DNA from: Streptomyces mangrovisoli
GTDB taxonomy: Bacteria; Actinomycetota; Actinomycetes; Streptomycetales; Streptomycetaceae
Assembly: GCF_000974985.2 (NCBI RefSeq)
Contig: NZ_LAVA02000036.1
Location: 61,833 to 125,832 of the forward strand
Direction of reading: 5' to 3'
DNA length: 64,000 nt
Shown here: in pieces, positions 1 through 9,300 of the stretch
Layout: every line of letters starts with the position of its first letter
Numbering within the stretch: the first letter of the stretch is position 1
Position numbers and translations under genes: made by a program
Notes under the pieces: model-generated
What the model saw: only the letters and a program-made list of their open reading frames with translations
The model's database searches: none
What the model was told of the DNA's origin: nothing

Positions 1-781
1 CCGGCGGCAGCAGCCCGCAGGCGTACCAGGCGGCGGGCCGCGCGAGGTCCCACGCGGCGACCCCCACGCCGAGGTCGTCGACGTCGATGAGCCGCCAGGG
101 CCCCTCGGCCGCGGGGTGCCGGACCAGCTGGCCGAGGTGCAGGTCGCCGTGGCAGAGGGTGGTGGCGTCGGGCATCGGGGCCCGGTCGCGCGCCCAGCCG
201 GGCAGCCCGGCCCAGGCGCGCAGGACGACGGGGGCGGCGGGATGCGGCCCGGCCGCCGCCATCCGCCGGATCGCCCGCACCGCCTTCACCGGTCCGCGCA
301 TCGGGGGCAGCGGACGGCCGCCGGACGGGTCCGGCCCGGCGGGGGCGCGGTGCAGCCGGGCGAGCAGGCCCGCCGCGGCCTCCCAGGGCGCCGCGTCGGG
401 ATCGTCCGGATCCACGGGGGTGCCGTACGGCCAGAGTGTGACGAGGCGGTCGTGCAGGGGCGCCGGAGCGGGGTCCAGCGGCGCGAGCAGCACGCCGTCC
501 AGGCGCGCGGCCACGGCGAGGCGGGCCGCGAGCCCCGCGCGGTCGGTGTCCGGGGCGTGGGCCTTGGCGACGACCCCGCCGTGCCGGACGACGGTCCCGT
601 CGGGGCGGTCGGCGAGGGTGCGCGCGTCGGAGATCTCCGCGGGGGTGTCGACGAGGGCCGGGGCGGAGGTGCCGGCGGGGGTCCGCGCGGAGCCGTCGTC
701 GGGGCAGGTGCAGGGCTCGTCCGCGCGGTGGGCCGCGGCGCGTGCCGCGGCGGCCAGCCCGCGCAGCAGGTCGGCGGTCAT
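1..781 (-). CDS. Aminoglycoside phosphotransferase (APH) family protein, 3' end beyond the window
   Basis: Translated from an ATG at 781 reading leftwards, the frame stays open to the window edge (about 260 residues). It carries the APH-fold catalytic loop as LCHGDLHLGQL and the metal-binding segment as LIDVDDLGVG, the order expected for small-molecule kinases of this superfamily. The substrate cannot be told from sequence; family members phosphorylate aminoglycosides, choline-like compounds or other small metabolites. The N-terminus is Ala-rich with a CTCPDDG segment. It is separated from the upstream small gene by a strong terminator hairpin (947-980), so it probably has its own promoter. 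The C-terminus is not visible. Confidence 0.8.
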   Translation of the reverse strand, partial: MTADLLRGLAAAARAAAHRADEPCTCPDDGSARTPAGTSAPALVDTPAEISDARTLADRPDGTVVRHGGVVAKAHAPDTDRAGLAARLAVAARLDGVLLAPLDPAPAPLHDRLVTLWPYGTPVDPDDPDAAPWEAAAGLLARLHRAPAGPDPSGGRPLPPMRGPVKAVRAIRRMAAAGPHPAAPVVLRAWAGLPGWARDRAPMPDATTLCHGDLHLGQLVRHPAAEGPWRLIDVDDLGVGVAAWDLARPAAWYACGLLPP

Positions 782-946
782 GTCTCCCCCAGGTCGTACG
801 GCGTTCCCCGGCGCGAGCGTACGCGGTGCGCGCGGGCAGCCCGGAAGGCGGGACGGCGGGAACAGGGCAGGGACAACGGGCGTGGGGCACGGGCGCGGGG
901 GGCACGGGCAGAGGACGCACGGGCAGGGGACGCGCGGGAAAAAAGC

Positions 947-980
947 AATGCCGGCGCAGCTCCCCAGCTGCGCCGGCATT
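947..980 (-). terminator. Perfect 15-bp hairpin with 4-nt loop and U-tract
   Basis: Arms 947-961 and 966-980 are exact reverse complements around a CCCC loop. Six A residues (939-944) just left of it give a U-run on minus-strand RNA, so it should terminate the small gene ending at 1068. Short T-run on the plus side. Confidence 0.85.
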
Positions 981-1067
981 TGTGCCGTCCGCCGCACCCC
1001 CGTCCCCACGGGGTTTCATGGGTGGATGTCCCCGCCCGGACCGCTCTTCCGGGCCTGGGGTCGCCGC

Positions 1068-1265
1068 TCAGCGCCCCAGCATCACGCCCACGGACGACGC
1101 CTGTGTGGCCACTGTCTCCCAGCCGTCGAAGACGACGAGGAGCAGGACCGCCAGGGGAAGGGCCATCAGCGTCGCCACCAAGGGGTGGCGGCGGCCCTCA
1201 CGGCGAGGGCGGAACGCCGTACGTCCCTGTGTGCGGAGCGATGTCCGCGGTGCCGTGAGAGCCAT
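1068..1265 (-). CDS. Small single-pass membrane protein (65 aa), function unknown
   Basis: I chose the ATG at 1265 because AGGAGAGG lies a few bases before it; an in-frame start further upstream would add a low-complexity Arg-rich stretch. The protein has a basic N-terminal half (RTAFRPRREGRRHPL) followed by one hydrophobic segment (LVATLMALPLAVLLLVVF) and the C-terminal phrase WETVATQASSVGVMLGR. A basic N-terminus and one helix suggest an N-in membrane peptide. The composition resembles small conserved Streptomyces membrane proteins with no assigned role; I do not recognise a function. It is followed by the terminator at 947-980. Confidence 0.65.
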   Translation of the reverse strand: MALTAPRTSLRTQGRTAFRPRREGRRHPLVATLMALPLAVLLLVVFDGWETVATQASSVGVMLGR

Positions 1266-1463
1266 GGTCCCTCTCCTGACCGTTCTCCGGTGTCGTTGGC
1301 AGCGGCGGGTGTCTGACCTCGGGGGACGAGTGCTGCACCCGCCGCTTGACCTCAAATCTAGGCCGGTGACGGGCGCCGGACGTCATGCCCTCGTACCGAT
1401 TGCCGGGCCTCCCGGAGGATGAGCGGTCCGCCGGCGCGTACTCCCCTGGGTGGAGACGCGGCG

Positions 1464-1739
1464 CTATGTCTCGGGGTCTTCCCTGAGGGGCTGTCCGGTC
1501 CTGCCCTGCTTCTCCGAACTGTCCTCGCGCGGCACCGGCTGCTCGACCAGGGCCAGGACCCGGTTCGCCATGAATCGGGCGGTGCGCACCACGGTGCCGC
1601 TTCGGGTGACTTCGCTCACTTCGACCACCCCGCGGCGCACCGCCGTCTCCACCCGGCGGCCCGCTCTGCTGGCCACCACCTCATAGGTCCGTGTCGTGTC
1701 CCCGGCGTCCACGACTATCTCCACGCGGTCACCTTTCAC
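1464..1739 (-). CDS. Conserved hypothetical protein (91 aa)
   Basis: The start is a GTG at 1739, preceded by an AGAAGGGGG ribosome-binding stretch; longer in-frame starts lack one. The N-terminal 60 residues read as beta-rich alternating polar and hydrophobic sequence (VEIVVDAGDTTRTYEVV, RRGVVEVSEVTRSGTVV), like a small barrel or SH3-like fold. The tail (PREDSSEKQGRTGQPL) is polar and probably unstructured. It is transcribed divergently from the Ser/Thr kinase gene, with only about 200 bp for both promoters. I do not recognise the family and assign no function. Confidence 0.6.
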   Translation of the reverse strand: MKGDRVEIVVDAGDTTRTYEVVASRAGRRVETAVRRGVVEVSEVTRSGTVVRTARFMANRVLALVEQPVPREDSSEKQGRTGQPLREDPET

Positions 1740-1935
1740 GCGTCCAATCCCCCTTCTTCGAACGGCGGTTGGGCGAGCCGACAGGTCAAAGCCCTGTTGC
1801 CGGCAAGCCCCCTGACCACCTTTCAATTCTCCCACCCGGCACTGACAATCCGTCGGGACGAGAGGGCGCGGCCTCTGCGCGCGGGCGGCCGGGGAAACGT
1901 AAGCTGTGCCACGTCACACGGACCGGGCAGCGGGG

Positions 1936-3546
1936 ATGAACATGGCGATGATGCGCCTGAGGCGCGAGGACCCGCGCGTCGTCGGCTCGTTCAGGCTTCA
2001 CAGACGGCTCGGCGCGGGCGGGATGGGCGTCGTCTACCTCGGCTCCGACAAGAAGGGGCAGCGGGTCGCGCTGAAGGTCATCCGGCCGGATCTCGCGGAG
2101 GACCAGGAGTTCCGGTCGCGGTTCGCGCGCGAGGTCTCGGCGGCCCGGCGGATCCGCGGCGGCTGCACGGCCCGGCTGGTGGCGGCCGATCTGGAGGCGG
2201 ACCGGCCGTGGTTCGCGACCCAGTACGTACCGGGTCCCTCGCTGCACGACAGGGTCAACGACGACGGCTCGCTCGGCGCGGCCGAGGTCGCCTCGATCGG
2301 GGCCGCGCTCTCCGAGGGTCTGGTCGCCGTCCACGAGGCCGGGGTGGTGCACCGCGACCTGAAGCCGTCGAACATCCTGCTGTCCCCGAAGGGACCGCGG
2401 ATCATCGACTTCGGCATCGCCTGGGCCACCGGCGCCTCGACCCTCACCCATGTCGGTACGGCCGTCGGCTCGCCCGGCTTCCTCGCGCCCGAGCAGGTGC
2501 GCGGCGCCGCGGTCACCCCGGCCACCGACGTCTTCGCGCTCGGCGCGACGCTGGCGTACGCGTGCTCCGGCGACTCGCCCTTCGGGCACGGCAGTTCCGA
2601 GGTGATGCTCTACCGCGTGGTGCACGAGGAGCCGCAGCTGTACGGCGTCCCGGACGCGCTCGCACCGCTGGTGCGGGCGTGCCTGGCGAAGGACCCCGAG
2701 GACCGGCCGAGCACGCTCCAACTGTCGTTGCGGCTCAAGGAGATCGCGGCGCGCGAGACGCAGGACCTGGCCGACGTGCGGCCGCCCGCGCCGCGTTCCG
2801 CCGAGGCCGACCGGCCCACCGGGCGGCTGGCCGACAGCTACCCCTCCTCGGGCGGTCACCCCTCCTCCGGTGGTCACCCCTCTTCCGGTGGTCATCCGTC
2901 CTCCGGTGGTCATCCGTCCTCCGGCGGCCGCACCTCGTCCGGTGGTTACCCCTCTTCCGGCGGACACCCGGACCAGCAGCGCGCGCAGCGGCGGCCGCAG
3001 GGCACTCCGGCACCCCGTGATCCGGGTGTCTCCTCCCGGGGCGGTGCGGCGCAGCGCGGCGGCACCCCCTCGCGCGGTGGCGGCGCGCCTTCGCGCGGTG
3101 GGGGTACGCCCTCGCGGGGCGGCGGCACGGCTTCCCGGGACGGCGGCACCCCGTCGCGGGGCGGCAGCGCCTCGCGCGGCGGGACCGGCTCCCGGGGCGG
3201 CGGTGTGCCGTCCCGGCCGGGTGCGCCGCGGCCGACGCCCGCGGGCTCGCGCGGCGGTTCGCGTTCCGGCACGGGGAGCCGCCCCGGGGTCCGCAGCACG
3301 GGCGGGCGTCCGGCGCCGCGCGGCACGGGTACGGGACGGCGGCCCGCCAACCCGCGCCTGCTGCGTCAACGGCTGTTCGTCTTCGTCGTGGTGACGCTGC
3401 TCGTGGCGCTCGGCATCGCGGTCGCGCAGGGCTGTTCGGGGCCGTCCCGCGGGCTCGGCACCACGCCGGGGCGGCAGGTGCGGGCGGCGGCCCCGCCGGT
3501 GGCGTACTCGGACCCGACGGGCACCCCGATCGCCCAGGGCGCATAG
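1936..3546 (+). CDS. Membrane-anchored Ser/Thr protein kinase with repetitive linker
   Basis: This is a eukaryotic-like kinase. It shows the glycine loop LGAGGMGVVYLG (about residues 25-36), the ATP-binding Lys in VALKVI (Lys47), the catalytic loop HRDLKPSN (about 139), the DFG motif (about 158) and the APEQ-type end of the activation segment. After the kinase domain (to about 285) comes a long disordered linker with seven PSSGGH-type repeats and many SRGG units, then one membrane helix near residues 478-502 and a short outer tail starting with Cys. The absence of PASTA domains argues against a PknB-type wall sensor. The start is uncertain: ATG 1936 or ATG 1951. An in-frame GTG at 1906 would add ten residues. 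Confidence 0.9.
   Translation: MNMAMMRLRREDPRVVGSFRLHRRLGAGGMGVVYLGSDKKGQRVALKVIRPDLAEDQEFRSRFAREVSAARRIRGGCTARLVAADLEADRPWFATQYVPGPSLHDRVNDDGSLGAAEVASIGAALSEGLVAVHEAGVVHRDLKPSNILLSPKGPRIIDFGIAWATGASTLTHVGTAVGSPGFLAPEQVRGAAVTPATDVFALGATLAYACSGDSPFGHGSSEVMLYRVVHEEPQLYGVPDALAPLVRACLAKDPEDRPSTLQLSLRLKEIAARETQDLADVRPPAPRSAEADRPTGRLADSYPSSGGHPSSGGHPSSGGHPSSGGHPSSGGRTSSGGYPSSGGHPDQQRAQRRPQGTPAPRDPGVSSRGGAAQRGGTPSRGGGAPSRGGGTPSRGGGTASRDGGTPSRGGSASRGGTGSRGGGVPSRPGAPRPTPAGSRGGSRSGTGSRPGVRSTGGRPAPRGTGTGRRPANPRLLRQRLFVFVVVTLLVALGIAVAQGCSGPSRGLGTTPGRQVRAAAPPVAYSDPTGTPIAQGA
2842..2967 (+). repeat. Seven 18-bp tandem repeats in the kinase linker
   Basis: Seven consecutive 18-bp units encode PSSGGH or close variants (PSSGGR, TSSGGY). 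They sit in the flexible linker between kinase domain and membrane helix. Copy number is likely to vary between strains. Confidence 0.85.
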
Positions 3547-3656
3547 GACGCCCAAGGCGCCGAGGGCGCTCAGGGCTCCCATGGCGCCGAGGCGCTCAGG
3601 GCGCTCAGGACCCCCAAGGTGTTCAGGGCGCTTGGCGCGCCCAGGAACCCCCCGGT

Positions 3657-4478
3657 TCAGACCTGGGGTCGTCCCGTCGCCACCGCGTAGAAGGCGACCG
3701 CCGCCGCCGCGCCCACGTTGAGCGAGTCGACGCCGTGGGACATGGGGATGCGGACCCACTCGTCGGCCGCGACCAGGGCCTGGGTGGACAGCCCGTCCCC
3801 CTCGGCGCCCAGCATCAGCGCCACCCGGTCCATCGTGTGCGGGGCGACCTCGTCGAGCGGCTTCGCCTTCTCGTCGGGGGTGAGCGCCAGCAGGCTGAAG
3901 CCCGCCTCCCGCACCGACTCCAGGCCCCTCGGCCAGCGGTCGAGCCGGGCGTACGGCACGGAGAAGACCGCGCCCATGGAGACCTTGACGCTGCGCCGGT
4001 AGAGCGGGTCGGCGCAGTCCGGCGAGAGCAGCACGGCGTCCATGCCGAGCGCGGCGGCCGACCGGAAGATCGCCCCGATGTTCGTGTGGTCGTTGACGGA
4101 CTCCATGACGACGACCCGGCGGGCGTCGCCGGCCAGCAGCTCGTCCGCCGTGGGCAGCGGCTTGCGCTGCATCGAGGCGAGCGCGCCCCGGTGCACGTGG
4201 TAGCCGGTGACCTGCTCGGCGAGTTCGGGGCTGACGGCGTAGACCGGCGCGGGCAGTTCGTCGATGACGTCGCGCATGACGTCGATCCACTTGGCCGAGA
4301 GCAGCATGGAGCGCATCTCGTAGCCGGCTTCCTTGGCCCGCCTGATGACCTTCTCGCCCTCGGCGATGAACAGGCCCTCGGCCGGCTCGCGCTTGCGCCG
4401 GAGTTCGACGTCGGTCAGGCCGGTGTAGTCGCGCAGGCGCGGGTCGGCGGGGTCCTCGACGGTGATGAGATCGGCCAC
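3657..4478 (-). CDS. SpoU/TrmH family RNA 2'-O-methyltransferase
   Basis: The 273-aa protein has the SpoU layout. An N-terminal substrate-binding part (FIAEGEKVIRRA) is followed by the knotted SAM-binding domain, with NDHTNIGAIFRSAAALG (motif 1), LMLGAEGDGLS (motif 2) and VRIPMSHGVDSLNVGAAAAV (motif 3). These motifs place it among enzymes that methylate ribose in rRNA or tRNA; the target nucleotide cannot be read from sequence. The start is a GTG at 4478. It is convergent with the kinase gene, with 110 bp of GCGCTCAGG-rich spacer between them. A second, different SpoU paralogue lies at 56569-57429. Confidence 0.9.
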   Translation of the reverse strand: MADLITVEDPADPRLRDYTGLTDVELRRKREPAEGLFIAEGEKVIRRAKEAGYEMRSMLLSAKWIDVMRDVIDELPAPVYAVSPELAEQVTGYHVHRGALASMQRKPLPTADELLAGDARRVVVMESVNDHTNIGAIFRSAAALGMDAVLLSPDCADPLYRRSVKVSMGAVFSVPYARLDRWPRGLESVREAGFSLLALTPDEKAKPLDEVAPHTMDRVALMLGAEGDGLSTQALVAADEWVRIPMSHGVDSLNVGAAAAVAFYAVATGRPQV

Positions 4479-4569
4479 AGGGTGATACTGCCTCGAACTG
4501 GGTGCGGTGCCAACGGCTGGGAACGGGCATGTTACCCGCGGTTACTGAAATCCGGCGACCCGGACGCGG

Positions 4570-5802
4570 TCAGGGGGCCGGGGCCGGGCCCACGGTCACC
4601 ACCTCGCCGATGACGATGACCGCCGGCGGCTTCACGTCCTCGGCACGGACGGTCTCCGCGACCGTCGCGAGCGTCGCGTCGACCCGGCGCTGCGCGGCCG
4701 TGGTGCCCTCCTGGACCAGGGCGACGGGGGTGTCCGGGGACTTCCCGTGCGCGACGAGGGTCTCGGCGATCCGGCCGATCTTGTCGACGCCCATCAGGAC
4801 CACGAGAGTGCCGGTCAGCCGGGCCAGCGCCGGCCAGTCGACCAGCGAGCGCTCGTCGTCCGGCGCGACATGGCCGCTGACCACGGTGAACTCGTGCGCC
4901 ACGCCCCGATGGGTGACGGGGATGCAGGCCGCGCCGGGCACGGAGATCGAGCTGGAGATGCCCGGGACCACGGTGCACGCGATTCCCGCCTCGGCGAGCG
5001 CCTGGAGCTCCTCCATGCCGCGGCCGAACACGTAGGGGTCGCCGCCCTTGAGGCGGACCACCGACTTGCCCTGCTTGGCGTGCTCGATCAGCGCGTTGTT
5101 GATCGCCTCCTGGGCCATGAAGCGGCCGTAGGGGATCTTCGCCGCGTCGATGACCTCGACGTGCGGGGGCAGTTCGGCGAGCAGGTCGCGCGGGCCGAGC
5201 CGGTCCGCGATGACGACGTCGGCCTCGGCGAGCAGCCGGCGGCCGCGGACGGTGATCAGGTCGGGGTCGCCGGGTCCGCCGCCGACCAGGGCCACGCCCG
5301 GGGTGCGGGTGCGGTGGTGGGGGGCGACCAGGGTGCCGTCGCGCAGGCCCTCGACGACCGCGTCCCGGATGGCGGCGGTGTGGCGCGGGTCGCGGCCGCG
5401 CGCCTCGGTGGTGAGCACGGCGACGGTGACGCCCTCGCTGTGGCCGGTGGCCGGGGTCCACGCGGTGGCCTGGTCGGCGTCGTCGGCGCGGACGCACCAC
5501 ACGCGGCCGCGCTCGGCCTCGGCGGAGGCGGCGGCGTTCGCGGCCGGGTCACTGCTCGCGATCAGGGCGTACCAGGCGTCGGCGAGGTCGCCGTCCGCGT
5601 ACGGCCGCCGCTGCCAGGCGATCTCGCCCGCGTCCGCCATGGCCTCCACGGAGGGGGTGGCCTCGGGCGAGACGAGCAGGACGTCGGCGCCCGCCGCGAT
5701 CAGCGCCGGCAGGCGCCGCTGGGCGACCGTGCCGCCGCCGACGACGACCACGCGGCGGCCGGAGAGACGGAGGCCCACGGGGTAGGCGGGGTGTTCGGCC
5801 AT
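4570..5802 (-). CDS. cobA: Uroporphyrinogen-III C-methyltransferase fused to siroheme-synthase N-domain
   Basis: The start is the ATG at 5802, with GAGGAG about eight bases upstream (410 aa). Residues 1 to about 155 form an NAD-binding precorrin-2 dehydrogenase-like domain (RRVVVVGGGTVAQRRL), as in CysG. Residues about 160-405 are the SAM-dependent methyltransferase, with VALVGGGPGDPDLITVRG, VIADRLGP, VRLKGGDPYVFGRG and VPGISSSISVPG. The enzyme adds two methyl groups to uroporphyrinogen III to give precorrin-2, the branch point to cobalamin and siroheme. It is downstream of bluB-cobT on the same strand, which favours a cobalamin role, although the N-terminal domain could also serve siroheme. 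Confidence 0.9.
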   Translation of the reverse strand: MAEHPAYPVGLRLSGRRVVVVGGGTVAQRRLPALIAAGADVLLVSPEATPSVEAMADAGEIAWQRRPYADGDLADAWYALIASSDPAANAAASAEAERGRVWCVRADDADQATAWTPATGHSEGVTVAVLTTEARGRDPRHTAAIRDAVVEGLRDGTLVAPHHRTRTPGVALVGGGPGDPDLITVRGRRLLAEADVVIADRLGPRDLLAELPPHVEVIDAAKIPYGRFMAQEAINNALIEHAKQGKSVVRLKGGDPYVFGRGMEELQALAEAGIACTVVPGISSSISVPGAACIPVTHRGVAHEFTVVSGHVAPDDERSLVDWPALARLTGTLVVLMGVDKIGRIAETLVAHGKSPDTPVALVQEGTTAAQRRVDATLATVAETVRAEDVKPPAVIVIGEVVTVGPAPAP

Positions 5803-6280
5803 GTCGGTGCGGCTCCTCGTACGGGCGGCGCCCCCGGGCGCGACGGCGGTGGGGCGGTGGGCGCGCCGCGTCGGTGGGGCGGTGGACGGGTGGGCGCGCC
5901 GCGGGATGGGGCGGTGGGCGCGCCACGACGGTGGGGCTTCGGGCCACGGCACCTGACCGTGGTCCCGGTCTTGCGACGCCGGGCTGTTCAGGTTCGCTGC
6001 GACGACGGGCTGGTGCGGCTCGTTGGGGTGACGGGCTGGTTCGACTCGTAGCCGCGGCGGGCTGGTGCGGCTCGTTGCGGTGACGGGCTGCCGCCACGGG
6101 TGCGGTGGCAGTCCGGTCCGGCGGGTGGGGTACCGGGGTGCGGTGCCGCTCCGGCGTCGGGCGTCGGCGCCGGGACGGCTTCCCGGCGGCCTCGCCGCGG
6201 CGGTGTCCGGCGGGGCGCGCCGCGCCGCTGGAACGGCCCCGACGTGCGGATCCTACGGCGGCGGCCGCGGCGGCGACGCG
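5803..6280. repeat. Repeat-bearing spacer between cobA and bluB-cobT
   Basis: This 478-bp gap holds no credible gene. Between about 5845 and 5940 there are three imperfect copies of a GTGGGGCGGTGGGCGCGCC unit. A 32-bp block at 6007-6038 recurs at 6059-6090 (52-bp period) with one or two changes. I looked for a cobalamin riboswitch on the minus strand and found no convincing B12 box. Confidence 0.55.
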
Positions 6281-6308
6281 ACGGTCCGGTGGGTGGGCAC
6301 CGGACCGT
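6281..6308 (-). terminator. 11-bp perfect hairpin just after bluB-cobT
   Basis: Arms 6281-6291 and 6298-6308 are exact complements around a 6-nt loop, and lie 13 bp beyond the bluB-cobT stop codon. There is no U-run, which is usual for Streptomyces terminators. Confidence 0.65.
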
Positions 6309-6321
6309 CGCACACCCGCGG

Positions 6322-9300
6322 CTACTTCTCGGTCACCCCCGCCGAGTCGAACGTGGCCACCTCGTGCATGGCGCGGGCCGTGCTCTGCACCAGGGGCAGC
6401 GCGAGCAGGGCGCCGGTGCCCTCGCCGAGGCGCAGGTCGAGGTCGACCAGGGGGCGCAGACCGAGCTTGTTCAGCGCGGCGACATGGCCGGGCTCGGCGC
6501 TGCGGTGGCCTGCGATGCAGGCCGCGAGCACCTCGGGCGCGATCGCGCGGGCGACCAGCGCGGCGGCACCGGCGCTGACCCCGTCCAGGATCACCGGGGT
6601 GCGCAGCGAGGCGCCGCCGAGCAGCAGGCCGACCATGGCCGCGTGCTCGAAGCCGCCGATCGCGGCGAGGACGCCGATCGGGTCGGCCGGGTCCGGCTGG
6701 TGCAGTTCGAGGGCGCGGCGGACGACCTCGGTCTTGCGGGCCAGCGTCTCGTCGTTGATGCCGGTGCCGCGGCCGGTGACCTCGGCCGGGTCGGCGCCGG
6801 TGAACACCGAGATCAGGGCCGCCGACGCGGTCGTGTTCGCGATGCCCATCTCACCGGTGAGCAGGGCCTTGTTGCCGGCCGCCACCAGGTCGCGGGCCGT
6901 CTCGATGCCGACCTCGATGGCCTGCCTGGCCTCCTCGCGGGTCATCGCGGGCCCGGTGGTCATGTCGGACGTGCCGGCCCGCACCTTGCGGGGCAGCAGG
7001 CCGGGCGTGGCGGGCAGGTCGGAGGCGACGCCCACGTCGATCACGCAGACCTCGGCGCCCACCTGTCCGGCGAAGGCGTTGCAGACCGCTCCCCCGCCGA
7101 GGAAGTTGGCCACCATCTGGGCGGTGACCTCCTGCGGCCACGGGGTGACGCCCTGGGCGTGCACGCCGTGGTCGCCGGCGAAGATCGCGACGGCCGCGGG
7201 CTCGGGGATCGGCGGCGGGCACTGCCGGGACAGGCCGGACAGCTGGGCGGAGATGATCTCCAGCATGCCGAGCGCGCCCGCGGGCTTCGTCATCCGCTTC
7301 TGCCGCTCCCACGCCTCGCCGAGCGCCTTGGCGTCCAGCGGGCGGATCCCGGCGACGGTCTCGCCGAGCAGGTCGTGCGGCTCCTCGCCGGGCAGCGCGC
7401 GACGGCCGTACGTCTCCTCGTGCACGACCCAGGACAGCGGGCGGCGCTTGGACCAGCCCGCCTGCATCAGCTCGGGCTCCTCCGGGAACTCGTCGACGTA
7501 GCCGACGCAGAGGTAGGCGACGGCCTCCAGGTGGTCGGGCAGGCCGAGGGCGCGGACCATCTCCCGCTCGTCGAAGAAGCTGACCCAGCCGACGCCGAGA
7601 CCCTCGGCGCGGGCGGCGAGCCAGAGGTTCTCCACGGCGAGCGCGGAGGAGTACGGCGCCATCTGCGGCTGGGTGTGGCGGCCCAGGGTGTGCCGGCCGC
7701 CGCGGGTCGGGTCCGCGGTGACGAGGATGTTGACCGGGGTGTCGAGGATCGCCTCGATCTTCAGTTCCTTGAACTGCTTGGCGCGGCCCTTGGGGAGCGA
7801 CTTGGCGTAGGCGTCGCGCTGGCGCATGGCCAGTTCGTGCATCGCGCGCCGGGTGTCGGCGGAGCGGATGACGACGAAGTCCCACGGCTGCGAGTGGCCG
7901 ACGGAGGGCGCGGTGTGCGCGGCCTCCAGGACTCTCAGGAGCACCTCGTGCGGGATGGGGTCGCTGCGGAATCCGTTGCGGATGTCGCGGCGCTCCCTGA
8001 TGACCTTCAGGACGGCCTCGCGCTCGGCGTCGTCGTAGGCGGGCGCGGCCGGCCCGGTGGACTGCTCTGCTTCCGCCACGGCGGCCGCGCTCTCCTCCTG
8101 GTCGGCGACCTGGGTCGTCAGGTCGTCCGCCTGCTGTACGACGTCGGGGTGCGGCCCCTCCGGGGTGACCGGCGCGGCGGCGAGGTCGCCGTCGCGGGGC
8201 GCGGGGACCATGAGCAGGGGTTCTCCCTGCGGGTCCGCCGCGTGACCCGGCCCGGCGTCCTGCACGTCCTGCACGTCCTGTGCGTCCTGCGCGGGGGCCG
8301 TCGGCGGGGGGTCCTGGTGGGTCGCCGTCGAGAGGTCCTGGTGGACCGCCGGCTGCGGGTCCTGTGCGTGCGGGCCGTCCGCGGGCAGGCGGAGGGCGTG
8401 CGGGGGCGTGGGCGCGAGGTGCGGGGTGGTGGGCACGGTGCCCTCCACCGGGACGAACTCGCCCAGCGGCGATGCCGTGCCGTCCGCCGGCTCGCCCGGC
8501 TGCGGGGCGGCCTGCTCGGCGGGAGCCCCCGTACCGGCTCCGGCCGGGAGGGGGGCGACGGGGTCCCCGAGGGGGAGGTGCGGGTCGGCGCCGTTCAGAT
8601 CGGTCTCCGTGGGGTGGGACAGGTCGTGCTGACCGGCGGGGGCCTCCTCGGCCCCCTGCACGGCCTGGGGGGCGTCGGGGTCCTGCGGCCGGGCCAGGTC
8701 GCCGGGGGCGTCCGTCGCGGCCGGGACCGGCGGGGCGGCGACCGCGTCGGCGGCGGCCAGCGGCGCGGGACCGGGCTCGGCGGGCACGGCGGTGGGGGCG
8801 GTGGCCGCGGCGGGGTCGGCGAGATGCGGCTCGGCGGCGGGCGCGACGGGGAACCCGGCGGCGGGCGTGGCCCCGGCGGGGGCCGCGAAGGCGTCGGCAC
8901 CGATCGAGGGGTCGGCACCAGCGAAGGCGTCGGCACCGATCGAGGGGTCGGCACCAGCGAAGGCGTCGGCACCGGTCGAGGGGGCGGCGTTGGGCGCCCC
9001 CTGCGGGTCGAAGGGGGTCTCAGGGCCGGTCTGCGCGGGCTCGGGCGCGAAGGCCGCGTCGGGCCCCTGGGCCGGGTCCGGGACAGCCGCGACGGCAACG
9101 GCAACGGCAGGGGTCTGCTCGGCCGGGGGGACCGCCGCGTCGGCGGGCGCGGGCCCGTCCGCGCTCTCCCCGGCGTCGGCGGCCTGCGGCGCGTCGCCGG
9201 GTGCCGCCCAGCCCTCGCCCGCGGTGAACGCCTCGAGGAACGAGACGTTGTCGCCGGGCACGGGACCGGGCACGACCGGGGCGGCGTCGACGGGCGGGAC

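Noticed and set aside
2842..2967. CRISPR-like tandem array.
   Set aside because: Units are contiguous, in frame and have no spacers; they are protein repeats.
1786..4530. A very long open frame on the minus strand across the kinase gene, and others like it opposite bluB-cobT (6100-10347) and pheT (51336-54338).
   Set aside because: High GC leaves antisense frames open by chance. Their Arg/Pro/Ala-rich products show no domains, while the genes they cover have clear motifs.
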